Source: Desulfonema limicola (GTDB lineage: Bacteria; Desulfobacterota; Desulfobacteria; Desulfobacterales; Desulfosalsimonadaceae). From it: 6,592 nt of DNA. Below the pieces are notes generated by a model that worked only from the letters and a program-made list of their open reading frames with translations, ran no database searches and had not been told where the DNA came from. This document shows, piece after piece, positions 1-5,015 of this stretch. The translations under genes and the position numbers were made by a program. Position 1 is the first letter of the stretch; every line of letters begins with the position of its first letter. Location: NCBI GenBank assembly GCA_020722245.1, contig DYLE01000138.1, forward strand, positions 1 through 6,592, written 5' to 3'.

Positions 1-2
1 AT

Positions 3-48
3 AAACCGGACAGTTTATGTGTTACAAACCAGGACAATTTATTTGTTC
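3..48. repeat. Two imperfect tandem repeats, possible insertion-sequence end
   Basis: Two adjacent units of about 23 bases (3-25 and 26-48) share the core GGACARTTTATKTGTT. They differ at a few positions and by one inserted base. Short tandem repeats of the type 'aaccggaca-n-ttta' are familiar from the termini of IS21-like elements, so this may be the right end of a mobile element whose body lies left of the window. No transposase is visible here and the outer boundary cannot be set. The repeats could instead be a regulatory direct repeat upstream of the gene at 193. What is seen is the repetition itself; the IS assignment is inference from memory of the family. Confidence 0.4.
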
Positions 49-71
49 TTAACATAAGATGTAAAATTCTA

Positions 72-107
72 TTGACATCCAGGCTGTTTTAATAAAATAT
101 TTATAAT
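72..107 (+). promoter_or_regulatory. Candidate promoter for the receiver/PATAN gene
   Basis: A perfect TTGACA lies at 72-77. A near-consensus TAAAAT (93-98) follows at a short spacing of 15, and a perfect TATAAT (102-107) follows at a spacing of 24, which is too long to pair with it. The whole stretch is much more AT-rich than the coding DNA. A sigma-70-type promoter here is plausible, but the boxes do not combine at ideal spacing, so which pair is used is unclear. Confidence 0.4.
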
Positions 108-192
108 GAAGACGCAGAGATATTCAACAATAGGAACCTGAGATCAACAATACGCTGAACCGAGATCAAATAACCAGCGTAAAGAGCATCCC

Positions 193-1299
193 GTGGTGAC
201 GCCTATGGACAAGGTACTCATCGTAACCAGCGACCGAAACGAGCTCAGCACAATTCGGCAGGGTTTCAAGGAATTGCATCATTTTGAGCTCTTGACCGCA
301 TTAAACGGCCAAACAGCTATTGATACCCTGGCAAAGATGAGCATATCGGTTTTTGTGACCGATATCAACCTTCCCGATATGGACGGGGTTGAGCTTCTGG
401 CTCACTTGACCCGAAACCACCGATCCATCCCCTGCATCGTGATGCTCAACCCCGGTCAGCCCAAGCCCTGGTTTGTCGAGCGAACCGGTCATGAAGGCCT
501 CTTATACTACATTGAAAAGCCCATTGACTTCGGAATGCTTGCCTCAATGATCGTGGTGGGGTTAAATTTAAAAGATGAGGGCCAGACCCGAAAAGGGATG
601 ACCCTCAAACACTTCCTTCCCCTGTTGGCCATCAGCAATAAGACCTGCCGCATGGATGTGGCGAGCGGAGGCCAGAAAAAGGGGTTTATGTACTTTCATT
701 CCGGCGTTCTTCTGGATGCGGTCTATGATGATAAAACCGGAGAAAAAGCGGCAAAAGAGATGGCCCAATGGGACGGGGTGAGCCTATCCTTCTCCGAACT
801 GCCGGGAAAACGTAAAGCCCGAAAAATTCATACCGACCTGATGAAATTCGCCGGCGCCACCTGGAAGCAAAAAACACCCCCTGGTTTGACCCTGGAGCCT
901 GAAACCCTTCCACCGGCTCAAACCAAACTGGAACTCACTTTAAAGCGTCATGCCGGTGTATTGAAAACAATCAAGGGGTACCTGGGGTTGGCGGTGTTAA
1001 ACCCCGAGGGGGAGATTATCGCTTCAGACAGCGCGGGCGAGCCCGTGGACTTTAAAGCCTTTTCATCCGAATTCAACGAACTGATGGCTCATTGCGCAAG
1101 GGTCGTCATTCAAAAAGGGTTTGAGCACTGCACCGGTTTTACCATCCATACCAAAAAGGGAAGCATCATCATGACGATCTCTGATGTTTACAAGGAGGGG
1201 AACTACCGGTTTATAGGGCTGATGTCGCCGGAGGGGAATGGATACTTCATGCAGGTCCAGCTCGAAAAGATCATTCCTCATATACTGGCCGCCGTCTAA
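193..1299 (+). CDS. Receiver - PATAN (DUF4388-like) - roadblock-like signalling protein
   Basis: Three regions can be read. Residues 6-125 are a CheY-like receiver. The predicted phospho-acceptor is D57 in TDINLPDMDG and the conserved lysine is K109 in IEKP. The N-terminal acidic pair is reduced to S13-D14, and the usual switch Thr/Ser near residue 85 is Leu, so phosphorylation chemistry may be altered. Residues about 136-213 look like a PATAN/DUF4388 domain (pattern 'GFMYFHSGVLLDAVYDD...GEKA...W'). Residues about 245-368 resemble a roadblock/LC7 (MglB-like) fold, with 'GYLGLAVLNPEGEIIASDS' and alternating strand-helix segments. There is no DNA-binding or enzymatic output domain, so a protein-interaction role, perhaps with a small GTPase, is inferred. 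The start is GTG at 193 with purine-rich AAAGAG six bases upstream; ATG at 205 (Met5) is an equally good alternative. No kinase gene is adjacent. Confidence 0.8.
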   Translation: MVTPMDKVLIVTSDRNELSTIRQGFKELHHFELLTALNGQTAIDTLAKMSISVFVTDINLPDMDGVELLAHLTRNHRSIPCIVMLNPGQPKPWFVERTGHEGLLYYIEKPIDFGMLASMIVVGLNLKDEGQTRKGMTLKHFLPLLAISNKTCRMDVASGGQKKGFMYFHSGVLLDAVYDDKTGEKAAKEMAQWDGVSLSFSELPGKRKARKIHTDLMKFAGATWKQKTPPGLTLEPETLPPAQTKLELTLKRHAGVLKTIKGYLGLAVLNPEGEIIASDSAGEPVDFKAFSSEFNELMAHCARVVIQKGFEHCTGFTIHTKKGSIIMTISDVYKEGNYRFIGLMSPEGNGYFMQVQLEKIIPHILAAV

Positions 1300-1410
1300 C
1301 CCGAAGCGGTTTCGGACTGCCCGGCTTTCCATGCGAAGCGCAGAAGAAAAATTCTTTTTATTCAACCCGTATTCACAACCCGTTATCGCCTTCCAGGATT
1401 AACCTAAAAA

Positions 1411-1418
1411 AAAAGGAG
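1411..1418 (+). promoter_or_regulatory. Strong ribosome binding site of the membrane protein gene
   Basis: AAAAGGAG ends seven bases before the ATG at 1426. This is a near-ideal Shine-Dalgarno sequence and fixes the start of the downstream gene. Confidence 0.8.
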
Positions 1419-1425
1419 TCGACCC

Positions 1426-2079
1426 ATGACACCCGCATCAGAACAGGCGCTTTATCAGTTAAGGGACATGTCCACGATTCAATGGTATGTTATTCCCCTG
1501 CTGGCCTTTGTATTCTACATCTACGCCAGCGAGTATAAAAAGGCCAGGCAGACCGGCGACTGGAACGCCATCTTCTGCGGGTTGACCCTGTTCGGCATGG
1601 ATTTTATCAACGAGACCTGGAACGGGTGGGTTTTCCACTTCACTCAGCATTCCGCAGTCTGGACCACCCCGGGTCCCACCGCCCTGCGGACCATGGTGGG
1701 CTGGAACATTGAAATCATGTTCATGTTCGCCGTCGCCGGCATTGTCTTTTATAACACCCTGTCGGAAGATAAATCCGAAAAAATTTTAGGACTTCCCAAC
1801 CAATGGTTCTGGGCGATCGGCTATGCGGTGTTCTGCGTGTTTGTGGAATGCCTGCTCAACATGGGCGGCCACCTGGTATGGGAATACCGCTTGTGGAACC
1901 TCTCTTTTAAAGGGGTCTGGCTGATCTTCCTGTTCGGCTACTTCGACTTTTTTGTGGCCTGCATCATCGTGGTCGCCTTAAAAACCATCAAGAGCAAGCT
2001 CACCATGGTCAGTATTCTGTACGCCATCCCGATCATCGGCAACATCATTGGGCTGGGGATCTGCGACTGGGTCTATTAA
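1426..2079 (+). CDS. Uncharacterised six-helix integral membrane protein
   Basis: I do not recognise the family. The 217-residue product is strongly hydrophobic, with about six predicted membrane segments: residues 18-34, 47-64, 92-110, 127-147, 162-186 and 193-213. It has no signal peptide. It is unusually rich in tryptophan (12 residues) and keeps polar residues in or near the helices: D59, N61 and E63 in helix 2, E96 in helix 3, E141, N145 and H149 around helix 4, and D174 in helix 5. These could form a metal, ion or cofactor site, but that is inference. It stands alone, with 126 bases before it and 124 after it, and has its own ribosome binding site, so it is probably not part of the atp operon despite lying just upstream. 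Coding potential is high because composition and codon use match the neighbours. Confidence 0.8.
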   Translation: MTPASEQALYQLRDMSTIQWYVIPLLAFVFYIYASEYKKARQTGDWNAIFCGLTLFGMDFINETWNGWVFHFTQHSAVWTTPGPTALRTMVGWNIEIMFMFAVAGIVFYNTLSEDKSEKILGLPNQWFWAIGYAVFCVFVECLLNMGGHLVWEYRLWNLSFKGVWLIFLFGYFDFFVACIIVVALKTIKSKLTMVSILYAIPIIGNIIGLGICDWVY

Positions 2080-2154
2080 ATAAACCGTATGCGCTGAAAA
2101 AAATGTAATTCCCTAAAACGCGCCGTTATGGATGATCATTCCAAAAATATTTTC

Positions 2155-2181
2155 TTGACGATCAAACCAGGGGTTTGTTAT
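2155..2181 (+). promoter_or_regulatory. Candidate promoter of the atp F0 operon
   Basis: TTGACG (2155-2160) is followed after 15 bases by TGTTAT (2176-2181). An AT palindrome, AAAATATTTT (2144-2153), sits directly upstream and could act like an UP element. The spacing is short and the -10 box is weak, but this is the only promoter-like arrangement I see in the gap before atpZ. The spacer contains the inverted repeat CAAACC-agg-GGTTTG (2163-2177), a possible operator or small hairpin. Confidence 0.4.
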
Positions 2182-2203
2182 GCAAGCGGTCTGACCGTAG
2201 CCG

Positions 2204-2446
2204 ATGCGGAAAAAAAATTTTTTTGATTATAAACAGAATCGGCCGTGGGCGGAGAACCTTCAGGTTATCACACAACTGGGACTCACCATGGCCGGTTGTA
2301 TTATTTTCTGCCTGTTTGTCGGGCTTTCTATCGACAAGTATCTGGGGATCAGGGGGATTTTTACCTCCCTGTTCATTATCCTGGGGATCATCGGCGGCGG
2401 GGTCGTCGTCTATAGGCAGATTCTGGAAATTCTGGAAAAAAAATAA
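2204..2446 (+). CDS. atpZ: AtpZ-like accessory protein of the F0 sector
   Basis: This 80-residue protein has two membrane helices (about 21-45 and 50-70) and a basic N-terminus. The pattern LSIDKYLG followed by a glycine-rich second helix (GIIGGG) is typical of the short AtpZ/'ATPase gene 1' family found at the head of F0 operons. Family members work with AtpI; an AtpZ-AtpI complex has been linked to Mg2+/Ca2+ uptake in an alkaliphilic Bacillus. That function is not shown here. The first codons contain an A8T7 run (2210-2224). The ribosome binding site is poor. The stop overlaps the atpI start by one base (TAATG), indicating translational coupling. Confidence 0.8.
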   Translation: MRKKNFFDYKQNRPWAENLQVITQLGLTMAGCIIFCLFVGLSIDKYLGIRGIFTSLFIILGIIGGGVVVYRQILEILEKK

Positions 2447-2856
2447 TGACCGACAATCCACCGGTGGAGCAGATCCGCGAAACGGAAAAAAGGTATGGTT
2501 CGGCAGCCCTGCTTTTCGCCGTGGGCATGGGGTTTCTGTTTATCCTGTTGGATCTTAAACCTGTTGGAAAGGGGTTGATTCTGGGCTGTATTTTCAGCGT
2601 GCTCAACCTTGTGATCATGGCCCGGACCCTGCCGTTTCGGATCGGCGTCTCCCGAAAGCGGGCGACCCTGATTGCGGGATTATCCGTTTTAATCCGGTAT
2701 GCCCTGCTCGCCATTCCTCTGCTGATATCTTTAAAAACCGAAGAGTTCAACCTGGCGGCCACCATCGTCGGCCTGTTTATGATCCAGATCCTTATCCTGG
2801 CCGACCAGCTGGTTTACCTGGCTTACCCCTCACGACAAAAAAATTATACCTCCTGA
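2446..2856 (+). CDS. atpI: ATP synthase protein I (AtpI-like), c-ring assembly factor
   Basis: The 136-residue membrane protein has four predicted helices (about 18-36, 41-58, 74-96 and 102-122), an N-terminal cytoplasmic stretch and a basic arginine between helices 2 and 3 and in helix 3 (R84). Length, topology and position directly before subunit a fit the AtpI family (ATP-synt_I). In Na+ ATP synthases AtpI has been proposed to help assemble the c ring, which would be relevant to the mixed c subunits encoded downstream. Sequence conservation in this family is low, so the call rests heavily on context. AtpR of N-type ATPases is the main alternative, but the gene order here does not match an N-ATPase operon. 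The stop lies six bases before atpB. Confidence 0.75.
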   Translation: MTDNPPVEQIRETEKRYGSAALLFAVGMGFLFILLDLKPVGKGLILGCIFSVLNLVIMARTLPFRIGVSRKRATLIAGLSVLIRYALLAIPLLISLKTEEFNLAATIVGLFMIQILILADQLVYLAYPSRQKNYTS

Positions 2857-2862
2857 CCGGTT

Positions 2863-3537
2863 ATGGAAGACCTCGGAAAAATTCATCAGCTCATTGTTCC
2901 CGTGTTCGGCCATGAGATGACCTTTAACCTGGAAATCATTCTCATGACCTGGATTGTGATTATCGGCCTGCTTTTCTTCGGTTACCTGGCAACCCGAAAA
3001 AAACGGATCATTCCCGGCCCCATCCAGGTCCTCGGGGAGATTTTCGTTGATCAGTTCTACGCGCTGGCCGAAGACGCCCTGGGTAAAGAAACGGCGAAAC
3101 GCTACGCCCCCTTGATCTGCGCCCTTTTCATGTTCCTGGTGCTCTCCAACTGGCTGGGGGTTATTCCGCACCTGGAAGAACCCACCAAGGACCTCAACAC
3201 CCCTTTAAGCCTCGGGGTTATGGGCTTTTTCATCGCCCATTACGCAGGGATCAAAAAAAAGGGGTTAAAGGCCTACATGAAGGGCTATTTTGAACCGATC
3301 TTTTTTATGATGCCCTTAAACCTGATCGGCGAACTGGCCAAAGTGGTATCTATTTCCTTTCGTCTTTTCGGAAACATCATGGGCGGCTCCATCATCATCA
3401 TGGTGGTCTCCTACCTGGTTTACAACCTGTTGCTTCCGCCCTTTTTAAACGCGTTTTTCGGGCTGTTTGTGGGCACCATTCAGGCGTTTGTGTTTACCAT
3501 GTTAACCCTGGTCTACATCTCGGTGCAGGTCAATTGA
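2863..3537 (+). CDS. atpB: F0 ATP synthase subunit a
   Basis: This is the stator channel protein that passes ions to and from the c ring. Hallmarks are visible: the helix with GELAKVVSISFRLFGN contains the essential arginine (R167) and a conserved acidic residue (E157). The C-terminal helix carries GTIQAFVFTMLTLVYI, with the conserved glutamine (Q206) that aligns with the E. coli TLQAFIF segment. LSNWLGVIPHLEEPT near residues 94-108 is the usual central loop. At 224 residues it matches the shorter bacterial form, and about five to six helices are predicted. No clear ribosome binding site is seen, and translation is probably coupled to atpI. The TGA stop overlaps the downstream ATG (TGATG). 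The residues that decide Na+ versus H+ in subunit a are not diagnostic enough to call here. Confidence 0.95.
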   Translation: MEDLGKIHQLIVPVFGHEMTFNLEIILMTWIVIIGLLFFGYLATRKKRIIPGPIQVLGEIFVDQFYALAEDALGKETAKRYAPLICALFMFLVLSNWLGVIPHLEEPTKDLNTPLSLGVMGFFIAHYAGIKKKGLKAYMKGYFEPIFFMMPLNLIGELAKVVSISFRLFGNIMGGSIIIMVVSYLVYNLLLPPFLNAFFGLFVGTIQAFVFTMLTLVYISVQVN

Positions 3538-4265
3538 TGATGACGGATTTGGAATGGATCAAGGCGGCGGCCATGATGGGAGCCGGGATTTCAGTCGGGC
3601 TCGCCGCAATCGGCGCCGCCATCGGTGAAGGGTATACCGCGGGAAAGGCCAATGAAGCCCTATCCTACCGCCCCCACCTGATCGGGGATATTCTAAAAAC
3701 CATGCTGGTCGGACAGGCGGTGGCTGAAACCGCGGGCATCTTCGGCCTGGTGATCTCCATGCTGCTGCTCTTCAGCCCCATGGAGGGAAAGCCGCTGCTT
3801 ACGGCCTGGGCATACATCGGCGCGGGCTTTTCCATGGGACTTTCTTCAATCGGATGCGGGGTGGGGGCGGGCATACCAGCGGCAACCGCCTGCCAGGGCA
3901 TCGGCCGTCAGCCCAGTGTCTCCGGCCATCTCAGCGCATTAATGCTGATCGGCAGCGGGGTCGCCCAGTCCACGGCGATTTACGGGTTTCTCATCGCCCT
4001 GCTGCTTCTGTTCAAATCCCTGCCGCCGGAGGTGACGCTCATTCCAGCCTGCAGCCTGGTGGGCGCCGGAATCTGCATGGGGTTCGGCGGTATCGGACCG
4101 GGAATCGGCGAAGGGATCGCCGCAGGGGAGGCGGTTTCCTCGGTCGCCCGAAATCCGGTGACCATGAGCCTTATGACAAGAACCATGCTGGTCGGACAGG
4201 CGGTCACCGAGTCCACCGGCATCTATTCCCTGGTGATCGCGCTTTTACTTGTTTTAACCATTTAA
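3537..4265 (+). CDS. atpE: Triple-hairpin F0 subunit c with an inactive middle hairpin
   Basis: The protein is three fused c-type helical hairpins (six helices, 242 residues from the ATG at 3537), compared with about 80 residues for a normal c. Numbering here is from that ATG. Hairpin 1 (about 3-80) keeps helix-1 Glu31 (IGEGY) and helix-2 Glu64 (AVAETAGIF). Hairpin 2 (about 88-162) has Ala111 (VGAGI) and Gln144 (GVAQSTAIY), so neither carboxylate is left. Hairpin 3 (about 168-242) has Glu192 (IGEGI) and Glu225 (AVTESTGIYSLV). The Q codon CAG at 3966-3968 is one base from GAG. Fused c subunits that have lost a binding site are known from Acetobacterium woodii and from V-type rotors. Start: a TTG at 3534 is in frame, but ATG 3537 overlaps the atpB stop and has AGG seven bases upstream; ATG 3540 is also possible. 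The frame is open throughout, so this is not a pseudogene. Confidence 0.92.
   Translation: MMTDLEWIKAAAMMGAGISVGLAAIGAAIGEGYTAGKANEALSYRPHLIGDILKTMLVGQAVAETAGIFGLVISMLLLFSPMEGKPLLTAWAYIGAGFSMGLSSIGCGVGAGIPAATACQGIGRQPSVSGHLSALMLIGSGVAQSTAIYGFLIALLLLFKSLPPEVTLIPACSLVGAGICMGFGGIGPGIGEGIAAGEAVSSVARNPVTMSLMTRTMLVGQAVTESTGIYSLVIALLLVLTI
3699..3721 (+). repeat. Short exact copy of the helix-2 repeat in hairpin 1
   Basis: These 23 bases, coding TMLVGQAV, are identical to the first 23 bases of the block at 4182-4243 in hairpin 3. Identity then ends. It marks part of an older internal repeat or a shorter conversion tract between hairpins 1 and 3. Confidence 0.75.
4182..4243 (+). repeat. 62-base direct repeat, copy in hairpin 3 of the long c gene
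   Basis: This block codes the ion-binding second helix of hairpin 3 (TMLVGQAVTESTGIYSLVIA). It matches 4448-4509 in the next gene at 61 of 62 bases; the one difference is A at 4196 versus G at 4462. Flanking sequence on both sides diverges at once, even where the amino acids stay the same (the preceding Arg is AGA here and CGG in the other copy). Confidence 0.9.
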
Positions 4266-4267
4266 CC

Positions 4268-4274
4268 AAAGGAG
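4268..4274 (+). promoter_or_regulatory. Strong ribosome binding site of the single-hairpin c gene
   Basis: AAAGGAG lies eight bases before ATG 4283. It is far better than the sites of atpZ, atpI, atpB or the long c gene, as expected for the most abundant F0 subunit. Confidence 0.8.
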
Positions 4275-4282
4275 AATAAACT

Positions 4283-4531
4283 ATGGAAATTAGCGGACCG
4301 GATCTGATCAGAGCATTTGAGATGTTGGGTGCGGCGATATCGATGGGGCTCGGCGCCATCGGCCCCGCACTCGGAGAAGGGTATGCCGCGGGCAAGGCCC
4401 TTGAGGCTATCGGCCGCAGGCCGGAAGAGGCCGGGTTGCTGACGCGGACCATGCTGGTCGGGCAGGCGGTCACCGAGTCCACCGGCATCTATTCCCTGGT
4501 GATCGCGCTGCTGCTGCTGTTTGTCGTATAA
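4283..4531 (+). CDS. atpE: F0 ATP synthase subunit c, single hairpin, two-carboxylate Na+-type
   Basis: The 82-residue protein has the normal two-helix c hairpin, with the polar loop GRRPEE (44-49). Helix 1 has GPALGEGYAAGKA with E32. Helix 2 has VGQAVTESTGIYSLV with V63, E65, S66, T67 and Y70. In Ilyobacter tartaricus the Na+ ligands are Q32, V63, E65, S66 and a Y70-supported water/Thr67; E in place of Q32 gives the two-carboxylate arrangement described for Fusobacterium nucleatum. Na+ coupling is therefore the likely reading, but it is inference without biochemistry. The gene starts 17 bases after the long c gene and has its own strong ribosome binding site. Its helix-2 DNA is nearly identical to that of hairpin 3 of the long gene. 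A TTG in its last codons opens the b' frame, but that is not the likely b' start. Confidence 0.95.
   Translation: MEISGPDLIRAFEMLGAAISMGLGAIGPALGEGYAAGKALEAIGRRPEEAGLLTRTMLVGQAVTESTGIYSLVIALLLLFVV
4448..4509 (+). repeat. 62-base direct repeat, copy in the single c gene
   Basis: Partner of the block at 4182-4243, offset by 266 bases. Each copy is read in the same phase within its own gene, so recombination between them would give an in-frame fusion that removes the intergenic gap and the first half of the single c gene. Confidence 0.9.
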
Positions 4532-4556
4532 CCTTTATTTCAATAAAAATCTGAAA

Positions 4557-5015
4557 ATGCACGTCATCAGCAATATCGCGCTGATCAGCATCAATGAAAC
4601 CCTTTTCATCGAGCTGATCTCCTTTTTGATCTTTGTGTTGCTCATCAACCGAATCATGTTCCGTCCCCTGCGGGAAAGCATGAAGACCCGGGATACCCAC
4701 ATCCTTGCCGTTGAAAACGAAATCCATACGGCTGAAAAAGAGCTTCAGGCCTTAAACCAAAAATTAAAAGAGGAGGAGCTGGCCGCGGTTTTTGAGTCGC
4801 AACAGCAAAAAAAAGCCCTGATCGAGGCCGGAACCCTTCGAGCGGATGACCTTCTCGACGAGGTCAAAAAAGAAATTCAGCAGCTTAAGGCAGCCGCTCA
4901 GCAAGAGGTGGATCAGCAGATCCAGAAGGCCAGAAAAACCCTGACGGAGGAGGCTCAAAAGCTGGCCGTCAGCATTATGGAGAAGCTGTTGGACAGGAGG
5001 ATCCGCCATGAATAA
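4557..5015 (+). CDS. atpF': F0 ATP synthase subunit b' (b-type stator)
   Basis: A 152-residue protein with one membrane helix near the N-terminus (about 16-34), followed by the b-family junction NRIMFRPLRESMKTRD (31-46) and a long charged, Gln/Glu/Lys-rich coiled coil to about residue 130. This is the form of the b' partner that pairs with b in the peripheral stalk, linking F0 to delta and alpha of F1. I chose ATG 4557: the frame is open back to a TTG at 4521 inside the c gene, but the added 12 residues (polar, Asn- and Lys-containing) do not resemble b-family N-termini. No Shine-Dalgarno is evident before 4557, only A-rich sequence, so initiation may be weak or coupled. The end overlaps the b gene by eight bases. 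Confidence 0.88.
   Translation: MHVISNIALISINETLFIELISFLIFVLLINRIMFRPLRESMKTRDTHILAVENEIHTAEKELQALNQKLKEEELAAVFESQQQKKALIEAGTLRADDLLDEVKKEIQQLKAAAQQEVDQQIQKARKTLTEEAQKLAVSIMEKLLDRRIRHE
4995..5000 (+). promoter_or_regulatory. Perfect ribosome binding site of the b gene
   Basis: AGGAGG ends seven bases before ATG 5008, inside the 3' end of the b' gene. It settles the b start and suggests independent re-initiation. Confidence 0.8.

Noticed and set aside
1301..1315. Hairpin CCGAA-gcggt-TTCGG just after the signalling gene as a terminator
   Set aside because: The stem is only five pairs and no T-run follows directly; the evidence is too weak to call a terminator.
2175..2558. 127-codon plus-strand open frame overlapping atpZ and the start of atpI
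   Set aside because: It is out of frame with two well-supported membrane protein genes, has a Ser/Gly/Arg-rich composition typical of a shadow frame, and has no family features.
3966..3968. Gln codon in the middle hairpin as a sequencing error for Glu
   Set aside because: One base could explain it, but the helix-1 carboxylate of the same hairpin is also lost (Ala), and these two changes are independent. A real inactive site is more likely.
3854..4279. 141-codon plus-strand frame inside the long c gene
   Set aside because: It is an Arg/Gly/His-rich alternate reading of GC-rich c-subunit DNA. The c frame has clear repeated family motifs.
3980..4727. Minus-strand open frames that share similar starts or ends (MPVDSVTACPTSMV, RSPGNRCRWTR)
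   Set aside because: They look like a repeated protein family, but the similarity is only the antisense of the 62-base direct repeat in the two c genes.
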